Source: Calliopsis andreniformis
Taxonomy: Eukaryota > Arthropoda > Insecta > Hymenoptera > Andrenidae
Assembly (NCBI RefSeq): GCF_051401765.1
Contig: NW_027480534.1
Span: 434,001-498,000, forward strand
DNA: 64,000 bases
Reading direction: 5' to 3'
The position numbers and the translations under genes were made by a program. The notes beneath the pieces were generated by a model. It was not told where the DNA came from, searched no databases, and saw nothing but the letters and a program-made list of their open reading frames with translations. How positions within the stretch are numbered: position 1 is the stretch's first letter; each line of letters starts with the position of its first letter. Of the stretch, positions 38,501 through 52,195 are shown piece after piece.

Positions 38501-40027
38501 TTGATGATTGAGGATTGGGTATTGAGGATTGAACGTTGCGGATTGAGGATTCAGAATTGAGGTTTGAGGACTGAGGATTGAGGATTGAGGATTGAGGGCT
38601 GAATATTGAGGATTGGGTAGTGTGGATTGAAGATTGAGGACTGGGGATTGAGGACTGAAGATTCAGGATTAAGGATCGAAAATTGGGGATTGAGGATCTA
38701 GGATTGGAGGTTTGTTATTGAGGATTGATGATTGAGGGCTGAGGATTGAGGATTGAGAATTGAGAATTGAGGATGAGGACTGAGGGTAGAGGATTGAAGA
38801 TTGAGGACTGGAGTTTGAGTGTTGAAGATTGAGGATTAAGGATTGATGATTAGGGATTGGGGATCTAGGATTGGAGATTGATTATTGAGGATTGTAGATT
38901 GAGGATTGAGGATTGCGGATTGACAATTGAGAATTGAGGATGAGGACTGAGGGTTGAGGATTGAGGTTTGAGGAACGAGGATTGGGGATTGAGGATTGAG
39001 GACTGAGGATTCAAGAATGAGGATTGTGGATTGAGGATTGTGGATTGAGGATTCAAGATCGAGTATTGAGGATTGAAGATTGAGGATAGAGGATTCAGGA
39101 TTGAAGTTTGAGGACTGAGGATTGAGGATTGAGGATTGAGGATTGAGGATTGAGGATTGAGGATTGAAGATTGAGGATTGAGGATTGAGCGTTTAGGATT
39201 GAGGACGAGGACTGAGGGTTGAGTATTGATGTTTGACGTCTGAGGAATGAGGATTGAGGATTGAGAATTGAGGATTGAGGATTGAGGATTGGCAGTTGAG
39301 GATTGAGTGTTGAGGATGGAGGATTGAAGAGAGAGTACTGAGTGTTGAGGATTGAGTGTTGAGAATTGATGTTTGAGGATTGAGATATGATTATTGAATA
39401 TTGTATATTGAGTATTGAGCCATGAGAATTCAGGATATTCTATTGAGTATTCAGAATTGAGGACTGATGGTTGAGTATTGAGGATTGAGTATTGAGGATT
39501 GAGGATTGATGGTTGAGTATTGAGGATTGAGGATTGAGGATAGAGGATTGAGTATTGAAGATTGAGGATTGATGATTGAGGATTGGGGACTGAGTGTTGA
39601 GGGTTGAGTGATGAGAATTGATGTTTGTGGATAGAGATTTGAAGATTGCAGACTGAGTATTGTGTTTTGAAAACTGTGAATTGATGATATTCTATTGAGG
39701 ATTGAAGATTGACAACCGAATGTTGAGGACTGAGGGCTGAAGATTGAGGAATCAGGATTGAGTATTTAAGATTGAGGTTTGAGGACTGTGGATTGAGGTT
39801 TGAGGATTGAGGATTGAGGATTGAGGATTGAGGATTGAGGATTCAGGATTGAGGATTGAGGATTGAAGATTGAGGATTGAGGATTGAGTATTCAGGATTC
39901 AGGATTGAGGTTTGCGGACTGAGGATTGAGGACTGAGGATTGATGATTGAGGATTGAGGATTGAGGATTGAGGATTGAAGATTGAGGATTGAGGATTGAG
40001 GGTTGTGAATTGAGGACGAGGACTGAG
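35574..40027. repeat. Tandem segmental duplication, 4,454-base unit, copy 1
   Basis: Matches the sequence 4,454 bases further on, with no difference noticed in the parts compared. The left edge is fixed by mismatches at 35563/40017 and 35573/40027. Contents are a D palindrome near 36.13 kb, the last two thirds of segment X, B blocks near 37.90, 38.34 and 39.67 kb, and an A block near 39.40 kb with the variant GAATATTGTATATTGAG. The length is 636 heptamers plus two bases. Confidence 0.93.
36128..36144. other. D-block palindrome
   Basis: Perfect arms. Downstream reads CAGGGTATTCTA instead of CAGGATATTCTA. Offset 25,414 from the 10714 copy. Confidence 0.93.
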
Positions 40028-43000
40028 GGTTGAGGACTGAGGTTTGAGGATTGAGGATTAAGGATTGAGGACTGAGGATTGAGGATTGAGGATTGAGCAT
40101 TGAGGATTTAAGATTGAGGACTGGGGATTGAGGATTGAAGGTTGAGGATTAAGGATTGAGGATTGGGGATTGGGGATCTAGGATTGGAGATTGATTATTG
40201 AGGATTGAAGATTCAGGACTGGGGATTGAGGATTGAAGATTGAGGATTAAGGATTGAGGATTGGGGATTGAGGATCAAGGATTGGAGATTGATTACTGAG
40301 GATTGAAGATTGAGGATTGAGGATTGAGGATTGAGAATTGAGAATTGAGGATGAGGACTGAGGGTTGAGGATTGAGGTTTGAGGAACGGGGATTGAGGAT
40401 TGAATATTGAGGACTGAGGATTGACGATTGAGTATTGAAGATTGCGGATTGATGACTGAGGATTGAGGATTGAGGATTGAGGATTGAGGATTGAGGATTG
40501 AAGGTTGAGTATTGAAGATTGAATATTGAGGATTGAGGATTGAGGATTGAGAATGAGGGCTGAGGGTTGAGGGTTGAGGTTTCAGCATTGAATGCTGAGA
40601 ATTCAGGGTATTCTATTGAGTATTGAGAATTGAGGAATGATGGTTGAGTATTGATGACTGAGGATTGAGGATTGAAGATTGAGTATTGAGGATTGAAGAT
40701 TGAGGATTGAGGATTGAGGATTGAGCATTGGGGACTGAGGATTGAGGATTGAAGATTGAGGATTGAGGACTGAGGATTGACAATTGAGAATTGAGGATGA
40801 GGACTGAGGGTTGAGGATTGAGGTTTGAGGAACGAGGATTGGGGATTGAGGATTGAGGACTGAGGATTGACAATTGAGTATTGAAGATTGAGGATTGATG
40901 ACTGAGGACTGAGGATTGAGAATTGAGGATTGCGGATTAAGGATTGAAGATTGAGTACTGGGTATTGAGGATTGAAGAATGAGGATTGTGGATTGAGGAT
41001 TGAGGATTGAGGATTGAGGATTCAAGATTGAGTATTGAGGATTGAAGATTGAGGATTGAGGATTGAGGATTGAAGATTGAGGATTTGGGTCTGAGGATTG
41101 AAGATTGAGGATTGGGTATTGAGGATTCAGTATTGAGGTTTGAGGACTGAGGATTGAGGATTGAGGATTGAGGATTGAGGATTGAGGATTGAAGACTGAG
41201 GATTGAGGATTGAGGGTTGTGTATTGAGGACGAGGACTGAGGGTTGAGTATTGATGTTTGAGGTCTGAGGAATGAGGATTGAGGATTGAGAATTGAGGAT
41301 TGAGGATTGAGGATTGAAGGTTGAGGATTGGGTATTGAGGATTGAAGAATGAGGATTGAGGATTGAGGATTGAGGATTGAGGACTGAGGATTGAGGATTG
41401 AAGATTGAGTATTGAGGATTGAAGATTGAGGATTGAGGATTGAGGATTGAAGATTGAGTATTGATGATTGAAGATTGAGGATTGAGAATTGAGGGTTGAG
41501 TATTGAGGACAAGGACTGACGGTTGAGGATTGAGGTTTGAGGATTGAGGGTTGAGGATTGTAGACTGAGGATTGAGGATTGAGGATTGAGCATTGAGGAT
41601 TGAAGATTGAGGACTGGGGATTGAGGACTGAAGATTGAGGATTAAGGATCGAAGATTGAGGATTGAGGATCTAGGATTGGAGGTTTGTTATTGAGGATTG
41701 ATGATTGAGGGCTGAGGATTGAGGATTGAGAATTGAGAATTGAGGATGAGGACTGAGGGTTGAGGATTGAAGATTGAGGACTGGGGATTGAGTGTTGAAG
41801 ATTGAGGATTAAGGATTGATGATTCGGGATTGGGGATCCAGGATTGGAGATTGATTATTGAGGATTGAAGGTTGAGGATTGAGGATTGAGGATTGACAAT
41901 TGAGAATTGAGGATGAGGACAGAGGGTTGAGGATTGAGGTTTGAGGATCGAGGATTGGGGATTGAGGATTGAGGACTGAGGATTGACGATTGAGTATTGA
42001 AGATTGAGGATTGATGACTGAGCATTGTGGATTGAGAATTGAGGATTGCGGACTGAGGATTGAGGATTGGGGATTGAGGATTGAGGATTGAGGATTGAAG
42101 ATTGAGAATTGAGGATTGAGTGTTCTGGATCGAGGACGAGGACTGAGGGTTGAGTATTGATGTTTGAGGTCTGAGGTATGAGGATTGAGGATTGAGAATT
42201 GAGGATTGAGGATTGAGGATTGAAGATTGAGGATTGGGTATTGAGGATTGAAGATTGCGGATTGGGGACGGAGTGTTGAGGATTGAGTGATGAGAATTGA
42301 TGTTTGTGGATAGAGATTTGAAGATTGCATATTGAGTATTGAGTATTGAAATCTGTGAATTGAAGATATTCTCTTGAGGATTGAGGACTGACAACTGATT
42401 GTTGAGGACTGAGCGCTGAAGATTGAGGATTCAGGATTGAGGATTCAGGGATGAGGTTTGAGGACTGAGGATTGAGGATTGACGATTGAGGATTGAGGAT
42501 TGAGGATTGAGGATTGAAGATTGAGGATTGGGTATTGCCGATTGAACATTGAGAATTGAGGATTGAGGATTGAGGCTTGAGGATCGATGATTGAGGATTG
42601 AGGATTGAGGAATGAAGATTGAGGGTTGGGGACTGAGGATTGAAGATTGAGGATTGAGGATTGTGGATTGAGGATTGAGGATAGAGGATTGAATATTGAG
42701 GACTGGGGACTGCGTGTTGAGGGTTCAGTGATGAGAATTGATGTTTGTTGGTAGAGATTTGAAGATTGCGGACTGAGTATTGAGTATTCAAAACTGTGAA
42801 TTGATGATATTCTATTGAGGATTGAGGATTGACAACCGATTGTTGAGTACTGAGGACTGAAGGTTGAGGATTCAGAATTGAGGATTCAGGATTGAGGTTT
42901 GATGACAGAGGATTGAGGATTGAGTATCTCGGATTGTGGACTGAGAATTGAGGATTGATGATTGAGGATTGGGTATTGAGGATTGAACGTTGCGGATTGA

Positions 43001-44481
43001 GGATTCAGAATTGAGGTTTGAGGACTGAGGATTGAGGATTGAGGATTGAGGGCTGAATATTGAGGATTGGGTAGTGTGGATTGAAGATTGAGGACTGGGG
43101 ATTGAGGACTGAAGATTCAGGATTAAGGATCGAAAATTGGGGATTGAGGATCTAGGATTGGAGGTTTGTTATTGAGGATTGATGATTGAGGGCTGAGGAT
43201 TGAGGATTGAGAATTGAGAATTGAGGATGAGGACTGAGGGTAGAGGATTGAAGATTGAGGACTGGAGTTTGAGTGTTGAAGATTGAGGATTAAGGATTGA
43301 TGATTAGGGATTGGGGATCTAGGATTGGAGATTGATTATTGAGGATTGTAGATTGAGGATTGAGGATTGCGGATTGACAATTGAGAATTGAGGATGAGGA
43401 CTGAGGGTTGAGGATTGAGGTTTGAGGAACGAGGATTGGGGATTGAGGATTGAGGACTGAGGATTCAAGAATGAGGATTGTGGATTGAGGATTGTGGATT
43501 GAGGATTCAAGATCGAGTATTGAGGATTGAAGATTGAGGATAGAGGATTCAGGATTGAAGTTTGAGGACTGAGGATTGAGGATTGAGGATTGAGGATTGA
43601 GGATTGAGGATTGAGGATTGAAGATTGAGGATTGAGGATTGAGCGTTTAGGATTGAGGACGAGGACTGAGGGTTGAGTATTGATGTTTGACGTCTGAGGA
43701 ATGAGGATTGAGGATTGAGAATTGAGGATTGAGGATTGAGGATTGGCAGTTGAGGATTGAGTGTTGAGGATGGAGGATTGAAGAGAGAGTACTGAGTGTT
43801 GAGGATTGAGTGTTGAGAATTGATGTTTGAGGATTGAGATATGATTATTGAATATTGTATATTGAGTATTGAGCCATGAGAATTCAGGATATTCTATTGA
43901 GTATTCAGAATTGAGGACTGATGGTTGAGTATTGAGGATTGAGTATTGAGGATTGAGGATTGATGGTTGAGTATTGAGGATTGAGGATTGAGGATAGAGG
44001 ATTGAGTATTGAAGATTGAGGATTGATGATTGAGGATTGGGGACTGAGTGTTGAGGGTTGAGTGATGAGAATTGATGTTTGTGGATAGAGATTTGAAGAT
44101 TGCAGACTGAGTATTGTGTTTTGAAAACTGTGAATTGATGATATTCTATTGAGGATTGAAGATTGACAACCGAATGTTGAGGACTGAGGGCTGAAGATTG
44201 AGGAATCAGGATTGAGTATTTAAGATTGAGGTTTGAGGACTGTGGATTGAGGTTTGAGGATTGAGGATTGAGGATTGAGGATTGAGGATTGAGGATTCAG
44301 GATTGAGGATTGAGGATTGAAGATTGAGGATTGAGGATTGAGTATTCAGGATTCAGGATTGAGGTTTGCGGACTGAGGATTGAGGACTGAGGATTGATGA
44401 TTGAGGATTGAGGATTGAGGATTGAGGATTGAAGATTGAGGATTGAGGATTGAGGGTTGTGAATTGAGGACGAGGACTGAG
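40028..44481. repeat. Tandem segmental duplication, 4,454-base unit, copy 2
   Basis: This is the head-to-tail partner of 35574-40027. Homology continues to about 44,488, after which this copy reads TATTGATG where copy 1 reads GACTGAGG. No difference inside the unit was noticed, which makes this the most recent looking of the three pairs, if it is not an assembly effect. Confidence 0.93.
40582..40598. other. D-block palindrome
   Basis: Duplicate of the 36128 copy at +4,454, with the same CAGGG variant. Confidence 0.93.
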
Positions 44482-45399
44482 GGTTGAGTATTGATGTTTG
44501 AGGTCTGAGGAATGAGGATTGAGGATTGAGAATTGAGGATTGAGGATTGAGGATTGATGATTGTGGATTGGGTATTGAGGATTGAAGAATGAGGATTGAG
44601 GATTGAGGATTGAGGATTGAGTATTGAAGATTGAGTATTGAGGATTGAAGATTGATGATTGAGGATCGAGGTTTGAGGATTGAAGATTGAGAATTTGGGA
44701 CTGAGGATTGAAGATTGAGGATTGGGTATTGAGGATTGAGCATTGAGTATTGAGGTTTTAGGTTTGAAGATTGAGGATCGAAGATTGTGTATTGAGGATT
44801 GAAGATTGACGATTGAAGATTGAGAATTGATGACTGAGGATTGAGGATTGATGTTTGAGTATTGAATCCTGAGAATTCAGGATATTCAATTGAGTATTGA
44901 GAATTGCGGATTGAGGGTTGAGTATTGAGGATTGAAGATTGACGATTGAGGATTGAGGATTGAGGATTGAGGATTGATAATTGATGATTGAGGATTGAAG
45001 ATTGAGTATTGAAGATTGAACATTGAGGATTGTGGATTTAGGATTGAGGATTGAGGATTGAAGATTGAGGATTGGGGATTGAGGATTGACGATTGAGGAT
45101 TGAGTATTGAGGATTGAGAATTGAGGATTGAGGACTGAAGATTAAGGATTGAGGATTGAAGGTTGAGTATTTGTGATTGAAGGTTGAGGATTGAGGATTG
45201 AGTGTTGAGGATTGAGGACGAGGACTGACGGTTGAGGATTGAGGTTTGAGGATTGAGGATTAAGGATTGAGGACTGAGGATTGAGGATTGAGGATTGAGC
45301 AATGAGGATTTAAGATTGAGGACTGGAGATTGAGGATTGAAGGTTGAGGATTAAGGATTGAGGATTGGGGATTGGGGATCTAGGATTGGAGATTGATTA
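44482..45399. repeat. Spacer between the 4,454 and 3,398 duplications
   Basis: About 0.9 kb of gene-free array with one C hairpin near 44.87 kb and a G element near 45.38 kb. It is joined to the duplications on both sides without any non-repeat sequence. Confidence 0.85.
44866..44883. other. C-block inverted repeat
   Basis: Full 7-base arms. Followed by TATTCAA, as at 4.14, 54.67 and 56.12 kb. Confidence 0.92.
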
Positions 45400-45562
45400 T
45401 TGAGGATTGAAGATTGAGGATTGAGGATTGACGATTGTGAATTGAGAATTGAGGATGAGGACTGAGGGTTGAGGATTGAGAATTGAAAATTGTGGATTGA
45501 GGATTGAGGTTTGAGGATTGAGAATGAGGGCTGAGGGTTGAGGATTGATGTTTGAGTATTGA

Positions 45563-45580
45563 ATCCTGAGAATTCAGGAT
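45563..45580. other. C-block inverted repeat
   Basis: Full 7-base arms, near the left end of the first 3,398-base unit. Confidence 0.93.
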
Positions 45581-46692
45581 ATTCTATTGAGTATTGAGCG
45601 TTGAGTATTGATCGTTGAGTATTGAGGATTGAGGATTGAGGATAGAGGATTGAGTATTGAAGATTGAGGATTGAAGATTGAGGATTGGGGACTGAGGATT
45701 GAAGATTGAGGATTAAGGATTGAGGATTCAGAATTGAGGTTTGAGGACTGAGGATCGTGGATTGAAGATTGAGTATTGAGGATTGAAGATTGAAGATTGG
45801 TGATTGAGGATTGAGGATTGAGGATTGAGGATTGAGGATTGAGAATTGAGGATTGAGGATTGAGGATTGAGGATTGAAGATTGAGTATTGAGGATTGCAG
45901 AGAGAGGATTGACGATTGAGGGTTGAGGATTGAGTATTGAAGATTGAGGACTGAGTGTTGAGGGTTGAGTGGAGAGAATTGATGTTTGAGGTTTGAGATT
46001 TGATTATTGAATATTGTGGATTGAGTATTGAACCATGAGGATTCTGGATATTCTATTGAGTATTGAGAATTTAGGATTGATGGTGGAGTATTGAGGATTG
46101 ATGGTTGAGGGTTGTGCGTAGAATATTGAGGATTGAGGATTGAGGATTGAGGATTCAAGATTGAGGATTGAGTATTGAGGATTGAGGTTTGAAAATTGAG
46201 TATTGAGGATTGAAGGTTGAGGATTGAGGATTCAAGATTGAGTGTTGAGGATTGAAGATGGAGGATTGAGGATTGAGGATTGAGGATTGAGGATTCAAGA
46301 TTGAGGATTGAGGATTGAGGATTGAGGATTGAGGATTGAAGATTGAGTATTGAGGATTGAAGATAGAGGATTGAGGATTGAGGGTTGAGGGTTGGGGATT
46401 GAGGATTGACACTTGAGAATTGACGATTGATGATGGAGGTTTGAAGAGAGAGGAGTGAGTGTTGAGGATTGAGTGCTGGGAATTGATGTTTGAGGTTTGA
46501 GATTTGATTATTGAATATTGTGGATTGAGTATTGAACCATGAGGATTCAGGATATTCTATTGAGTATTGAGAATTTAGGATCGATGGTGGAGTATTGAGG
46601 ATTGATGGTTGAGGGTTGTGCGTTGAATATTGAGGATTGAGGATTGAGGATTGAGGACTGAGAATGAGGGCTGAGGGTTGAGGGTTGAGGTT

Positions 46693-46709
46693 TCAGCATT
46701 GAATGCTGA
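46693..46709. other. D-block palindrome
   Basis: Perfect arms, in the first 3,398-base unit. Confidence 0.93.
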
Positions 46710-48960
46710 GAATTCAGGATATTCTATTGAGTACTGAGAATTGAGGAGTGATGGTTGAGTATTGATGACTGAGGATTGAGGATTGAAGATTGAGTATTGA
46801 GGATCGAAGATTGAGGATTGAGGATTGAGGATTGGGTACAGAGGATTGAGAATTGAAGATTGAGGATTGAGGATTCAGGATTGAGAAGTGAGAATAGAGT
46901 ATGAGGACTGAGGGTTGAGGATTGTGGTTTGAGGAACGAGGATTGAGGATTGAGGATTGAGGATTAAGGACTGAGGATTGTCGATTGAGTATTGAAGATT
47001 GAGGATTGGAGACTGATGATTGAGGATTGAGGATTGAGGATTGCGGATTGAGGATTGAAGATTGAGTATTGAGGATTGAATATTGAGGATTGACGATTGA
47101 TGATTGAAGATTGAGGATTTGGGACTGAGGATTGAAGATTGAGGATTGAGGATTGAGGATTGACGATTGAGGATTGAGGATTGAGGATTGAAGATTGCGT
47201 ATTGAGGATTGAAGATTGAGGATGAGGACTGAGGGTTGAGGATTGAGGTTTGAGGAACGAGGATTGGGGATTGAGGATTGAGGACTGAGGATTGAAGAAT
47301 GAGGATTGTGGATTGAGGATTGTGGATTGAGGATTCAAGATCGAGTATTGAGGATTGAAGATTGAGGATTGAGGATTGAGGATTGAAGATTGAGGATTTG
47401 GGACTGAGGATTGAAGATTGAGGATTGGGTATTGAGGATTGAGGATTGAGGATCGAGGTTTGAGGTTTCAAGATTGAGGATCGAAGATTGAGTATTGAGG
47501 ATTGAAGATTGACGATTGAGGATTGAGGATTGAGGATTGAGGATTGAGGATTGAGTATTGAGGATTGAGGATTGAAGATTGAGTATTGAAGATTGAAGAT
47601 TGAGGATTGAGGATTGAGGATTGAGGATTGAGGATTGAAGATTGAGGATTGAGGATTGAGGATTGACGATTGAGGATTCAGTATTGAGGATTGAGAATTG
47701 AGGATTGAGGACTGAAGATTGAGGATTGAGGATTAAAGGTTGAGTATTGGTGATTGAAGGTTGAGGATTGAGGATTGAGTGTTGAGGATTGAGGACGAGG
47801 ACTGACGGTTGAGGATTGAGGTTTGAGGATTGAGGATTAAGGATTGAGGACTGAGGATTGAGGATTGAGGATTGAGCATCGACGATTTAAGAATGAGGAC
47901 TGGGGATTGAGGATTGAAGGTTTAGGATTAAGGATTGAGGATTGGGGATTGGGGATCTAGGACTGGAGATTGATTATTGAGGATTGAAGATTGAGGATTG
48001 AGGATTGACGATTGTGAATTGAGAATTGAGGATGAGGACTGAGGATTGAGGATTGAGGATTGAGGATTGAGGATTGAAGATTGAGGAATAGGGATTGAGG
48101 ATTGACGATTGAGGATTGAGTATTGAGGATTGAGTATTGAGGATTGAGGACTGAAGATTGACGATTGAGTATTGAAGGTTGAGGATTGAGGATTGAGTGT
48201 TGAGGATTGAGGACAAGGACTGACGGTTGAGGACTGAGGTTTGAGGATTGAGCATTAAGGATTGAGGACTGAGGATTGAGGATTGAGGATTGAGCATTGA
48301 GGATTTAAGATTGAGTACTGGGGATTGAGGATTGAAGGTTGAGGATTAAGGATTGAGGATTGGGGATTGGGGATCTAGGATTGGAGATTGATTATTGAGG
48401 ATTGAAGATTGAGGATTGAGGATTGACGATTGTGAATTGAGAATTGAGGATGAGGACTGAGGGTTGAGGATTGAGGATTGAAAATTGAGGATTGAAGATT
48501 GAGGATTGAGGGTTGAGGATGATGATTGGGGATTGAGGATTGAAGATTGAGGATTGGGGACTGAGGATTGAGGATTGAGGATTAAGGATTGAGGATTCAG
48601 AATGGAGGTTTGAGGACTGAGGATCCCGGATTGAAGATTGAGTATTGAGGATTGAAGATTGAAGATTGAGGATTGAGGATTGAGGATTGAGGATTGAGGA
48701 TTGATTATCTAGGATTGGAGGTTTGTTATTGAGGATTGAAGATTGAGGACTGAGGATTGAGGATTGAGAATTGAGAATTGAGGATGAGGACTGAGGGTTG
48801 AGGATTGAAGATTGAGGATTGAGGATTGACGATTGTGAATTGAGAATTGAGGATGAGGACTGAGGGTTGAGGATTGAGAATTGAAAATTGTGGATTGAGG
48901 ATTGAGGTTTGAGGATTGAGAATGAGGGCTGAGGGTTGAGGATTGATGTTTGAGTATTGA

Positions 48961-48978
48961 ATCCTGAGAATTCAGGAT
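48961..48978. other. C-block inverted repeat
   Basis: Duplicate of the 45563 copy at +3,398. Confidence 0.93.
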
Positions 48979-50090
48979 ATTCTATTGAGTATTGAGCGTT
49001 GAGTATTGATCGTTGAGTATTGAGGATTGAGGATTGAGGATAGAGGATTGAGTATTGAAGATTGAGGATTGAAGATTGAGGATTGGGGACTGAGGATTGA
49101 AGATTGAGGATTAAGGATTGAGGATTCAGAATTGAGGTTTGAGGACTGAGGATCGTGGATTGAAGATTGAGTATTGAGGATTGAAGATTGAAGATTGGTG
49201 ATTGAGGATTGAGGATTGAGGATTGAGGATTGAGGATTGAGAATTGAGGATTGAGGATTGAGGATTGAGGATTGAAGATTGAGTATTGAGGATTGCAGAG
49301 AGAGGATTGACGATTGAGGGTTGAGGATTGAGTATTGAAGATTGAGGACTGAGTGTTGAGGGTTGAGTGGAGAGAATTGATGTTTGAGGTTTGAGATTTG
49401 ATTATTGAATATTGTGGATTGAGTATTGAACCATGAGGATTCTGGATATTCTATTGAGTATTGAGAATTTAGGATTGATGGTGGAGTATTGAGGATTGAT
49501 GGTTGAGGGTTGTGCGTAGAATATTGAGGATTGAGGATTGAGGATTGAGGATTCAAGATTGAGGATTGAGTATTGAGGATTGAGGTTTGAAAATTGAGTA
49601 TTGAGGATTGAAGGTTGAGGATTGAGGATTCAAGATTGAGTGTTGAGGATTGAAGATGGAGGATTGAGGATTGAGGATTGAGGATTGAGGATTCAAGATT
49701 GAGGATTGAGGATTGAGGATTGAGGATTGAGGATTGAAGATTGAGTATTGAGGATTGAAGATAGAGGATTGAGGATTGAGGGTTGAGGGTTGGGGATTGA
49801 GGATTGACACTTGAGAATTGACGATTGATGATGGAGGTTTGAAGAGAGAGGAGTGAGTGTTGAGGATTGAGTGCTGGGAATTGATGTTTGAGGTTTGAGA
49901 TTTGATTATTGAATATTGTGGATTGAGTATTGAACCATGAGGATTCAGGATATTCTATTGAGTATTGAGAATTTAGGATCGATGGTGGAGTATTGAGGAT
50001 TGATGGTTGAGGGTTGTGCGTTGAATATTGAGGATTGAGGATTGAGGATTGAGGACTGAGAATGAGGGCTGAGGGTTGAGGGTTGAGGTT

Positions 50091-50107
50091 TCAGCATTGA
50101 ATGCTGA
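50091..50107. other. D-block palindrome
   Basis: Duplicate of the 46693 copy at +3,398. Confidence 0.93.
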
Positions 50108-52195
50108 GAATTCAGGATATTCTATTGAGTACTGAGAATTGAGGAGTGATGGTTGAGTATTGATGACTGAGGATTGAGGATTGAAGATTGAGTATTGAGG
50201 ATCGAAGATTGAGGATTGAGGATTGAGGATTGGGTACAGAGGATTGAGAATTGAAGATTGAGGATTGAGGATTCAGGATTGAGAAGTGAGAATAGAGTAT
50301 GAGGACTGAGGGTTGAGGATTGTGGTTTGAGGAACGAGGATTGAGGATTGAGGATTGAGGATTAAGGACTGAGGATTGTCGATTGAGTATTGAAGATTGA
50401 GGATTGGAGACTGATGATTGAGGATTGAGGATTGAGGATTGCGGATTGAGGATTGAAGATTGAGTATTGAGGATTGAATATTGAGGATTGAAGATTGATG
50501 ATTGAAGATTGAGGATTTGGGACTGAGGATTGAAGATTGAGGATTGAGGATTGAGGATTGACGATTGAGGATTGAGAATTGAGGATTGAAGATTGCGTAT
50601 TGAGGATTGAAGATTGAGGATGAGGACTGAGGGTTGAGGATTGAGGTTTGAGGAACGAGGATTGGGGATTGAGGATTGAGGACTGAGGATTGAAGAATGA
50701 GGATTGTGGATTGAGGATTGTGGATTGAGGATTCAAGATCGAGTATTGAGGATTGAAGATTGAGGATTGAGGATTGAGGATTGAAGATTGAGGATTTGGG
50801 ACTGAGGATTGAAGATTGAGGATTGGGTATTGAGGATTGAGGATTGAGGATCGAGGTTTGAGGTTTCAAGATTGAGGATCGAAGATTGAGTATTGAGGAT
50901 TGAAGATTGACGATTGAGGAATGAGGATTGAGGATTGAGGATTGAGGATTGAGTATTGAGGATTGAGGATTGAAGATTGAGTATTGAAGATTGAAGATTG
51001 AGGATTGAGGATTGAGGATTGAGGATTGAGGATTGAAGATTGAGGATTGAGGATTGAGGATTGACGATTGAGGATTCAGTATTGAGGATTGAGAATTGAG
51101 GATTGAGGACTGAAGATTGAGGATTGAGGATTAAAGGTTGAGTATTGGTGATTGAAGGTTGAGGATTGAGGATTGAGTGTTGAGGATTGAGGACGAGGAC
51201 TGACGGTTGAGGATTGAGGTTTGAGGATTGAGCATTAAGGATTGAGGACTGAGGATTGAGGATTGAGGATTGAGCATCGACGATTTAAGAATGAGGACTG
51301 GGGATTGAGGATTGAAGGTTTAGGATTAAGGATTGAGGATTGGGGATTGGGGATCTAGGACTGGAGATTGATTATTGAGGATTGAAGATTGAGGATTGAG
51401 GATTGACGATTGTGAATTGAGAATTGAGGATGAGGACTGAGGATTGAGGATTGAGGATTGAGGATTGAGGATTGAAGATTGAGGAATAGGGATTGAGGAT
51501 TGACGATTGAGGATTGAGTATTGAGGATTGAGTATTGAGGATTGAGGACTGAAGATTGACGATTGAGTATTGAAGGTTGAGGATTGAGGATTGAGTGTTG
51601 AGGATTGAGGACAAGGACTGACGGTTGAGGACTGAGGTTTGAGGATTGAGCATTAAGGATTGAGGACTGAGGATTGAGGATTGAGGATTGAGCATTGAGG
51701 ATTTAAGATTGAGTACTGGGGATTGAGGATTGAAGGTTGAGGATTAAGGATTGAGGATTGGGGATTGGGGATCTAGGATTGGAGATTGATTATTGAGGAT
51801 TGAAGATTGAGGATTGAGGATTGACGATTGTGAATTGAGAATTGAGGATGAGGACTGAGGGTTGAGGATTGAGGATTGAAAATTGAGGATTGAAGATTGA
51901 GGATTGAGGGTTGAGGATGATGATTGGGGATTGAGGATTGAAGATTGAGGATTGGGGACTGAGGATTGAGGATTGAGGATTAAGGATTGAGGATTCAGAA
52001 TGGAGGTTTGAGGACTGAGGATCCCGGATTGAAGATTGAGTATTGAGGATTGAAGATTGAAGATTGAGGATTGAGGATTGAGGATTGAGGATTGAGGATT
52101 GATTATCTAGGATTGGAGGTTTGTTATTGAGGATTGAAGATTGAGGACTGAGGATTGAGGATTGAGAATTGAGAATTGAGGATGAGGACTGAGGG

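Larger units (their letters stand above)
45400..48797. repeat. Tandem segmental duplication, 3,398-base unit, copy 1
   Basis: Matches the sequence 3,398 bases further on. At least four substitutions separate the copies (47094 C/A, 47179 G/A, 47523 T/A, 47835 G/C against +3,398). The left edge is fixed by a mismatch at 45399/48797. The unit holds a C hairpin near 45.56 kb, two A blocks near 46.01 and 46.51 kb, and a D palindrome near 46.70 kb. The length is 485 heptamers plus three bases. Confidence 0.93.
48798..52195. repeat. Tandem segmental duplication, 3,398-base unit, copy 2
   Basis: This is the head-to-tail partner of 45400-48797. Homology ends near 52,215, where this copy continues GACTGGGG and copy 1 continues GATTGAGG. 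It shows more differences from its partner than the other two pairs, so it may be the oldest of the three events. Confidence 0.93.
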
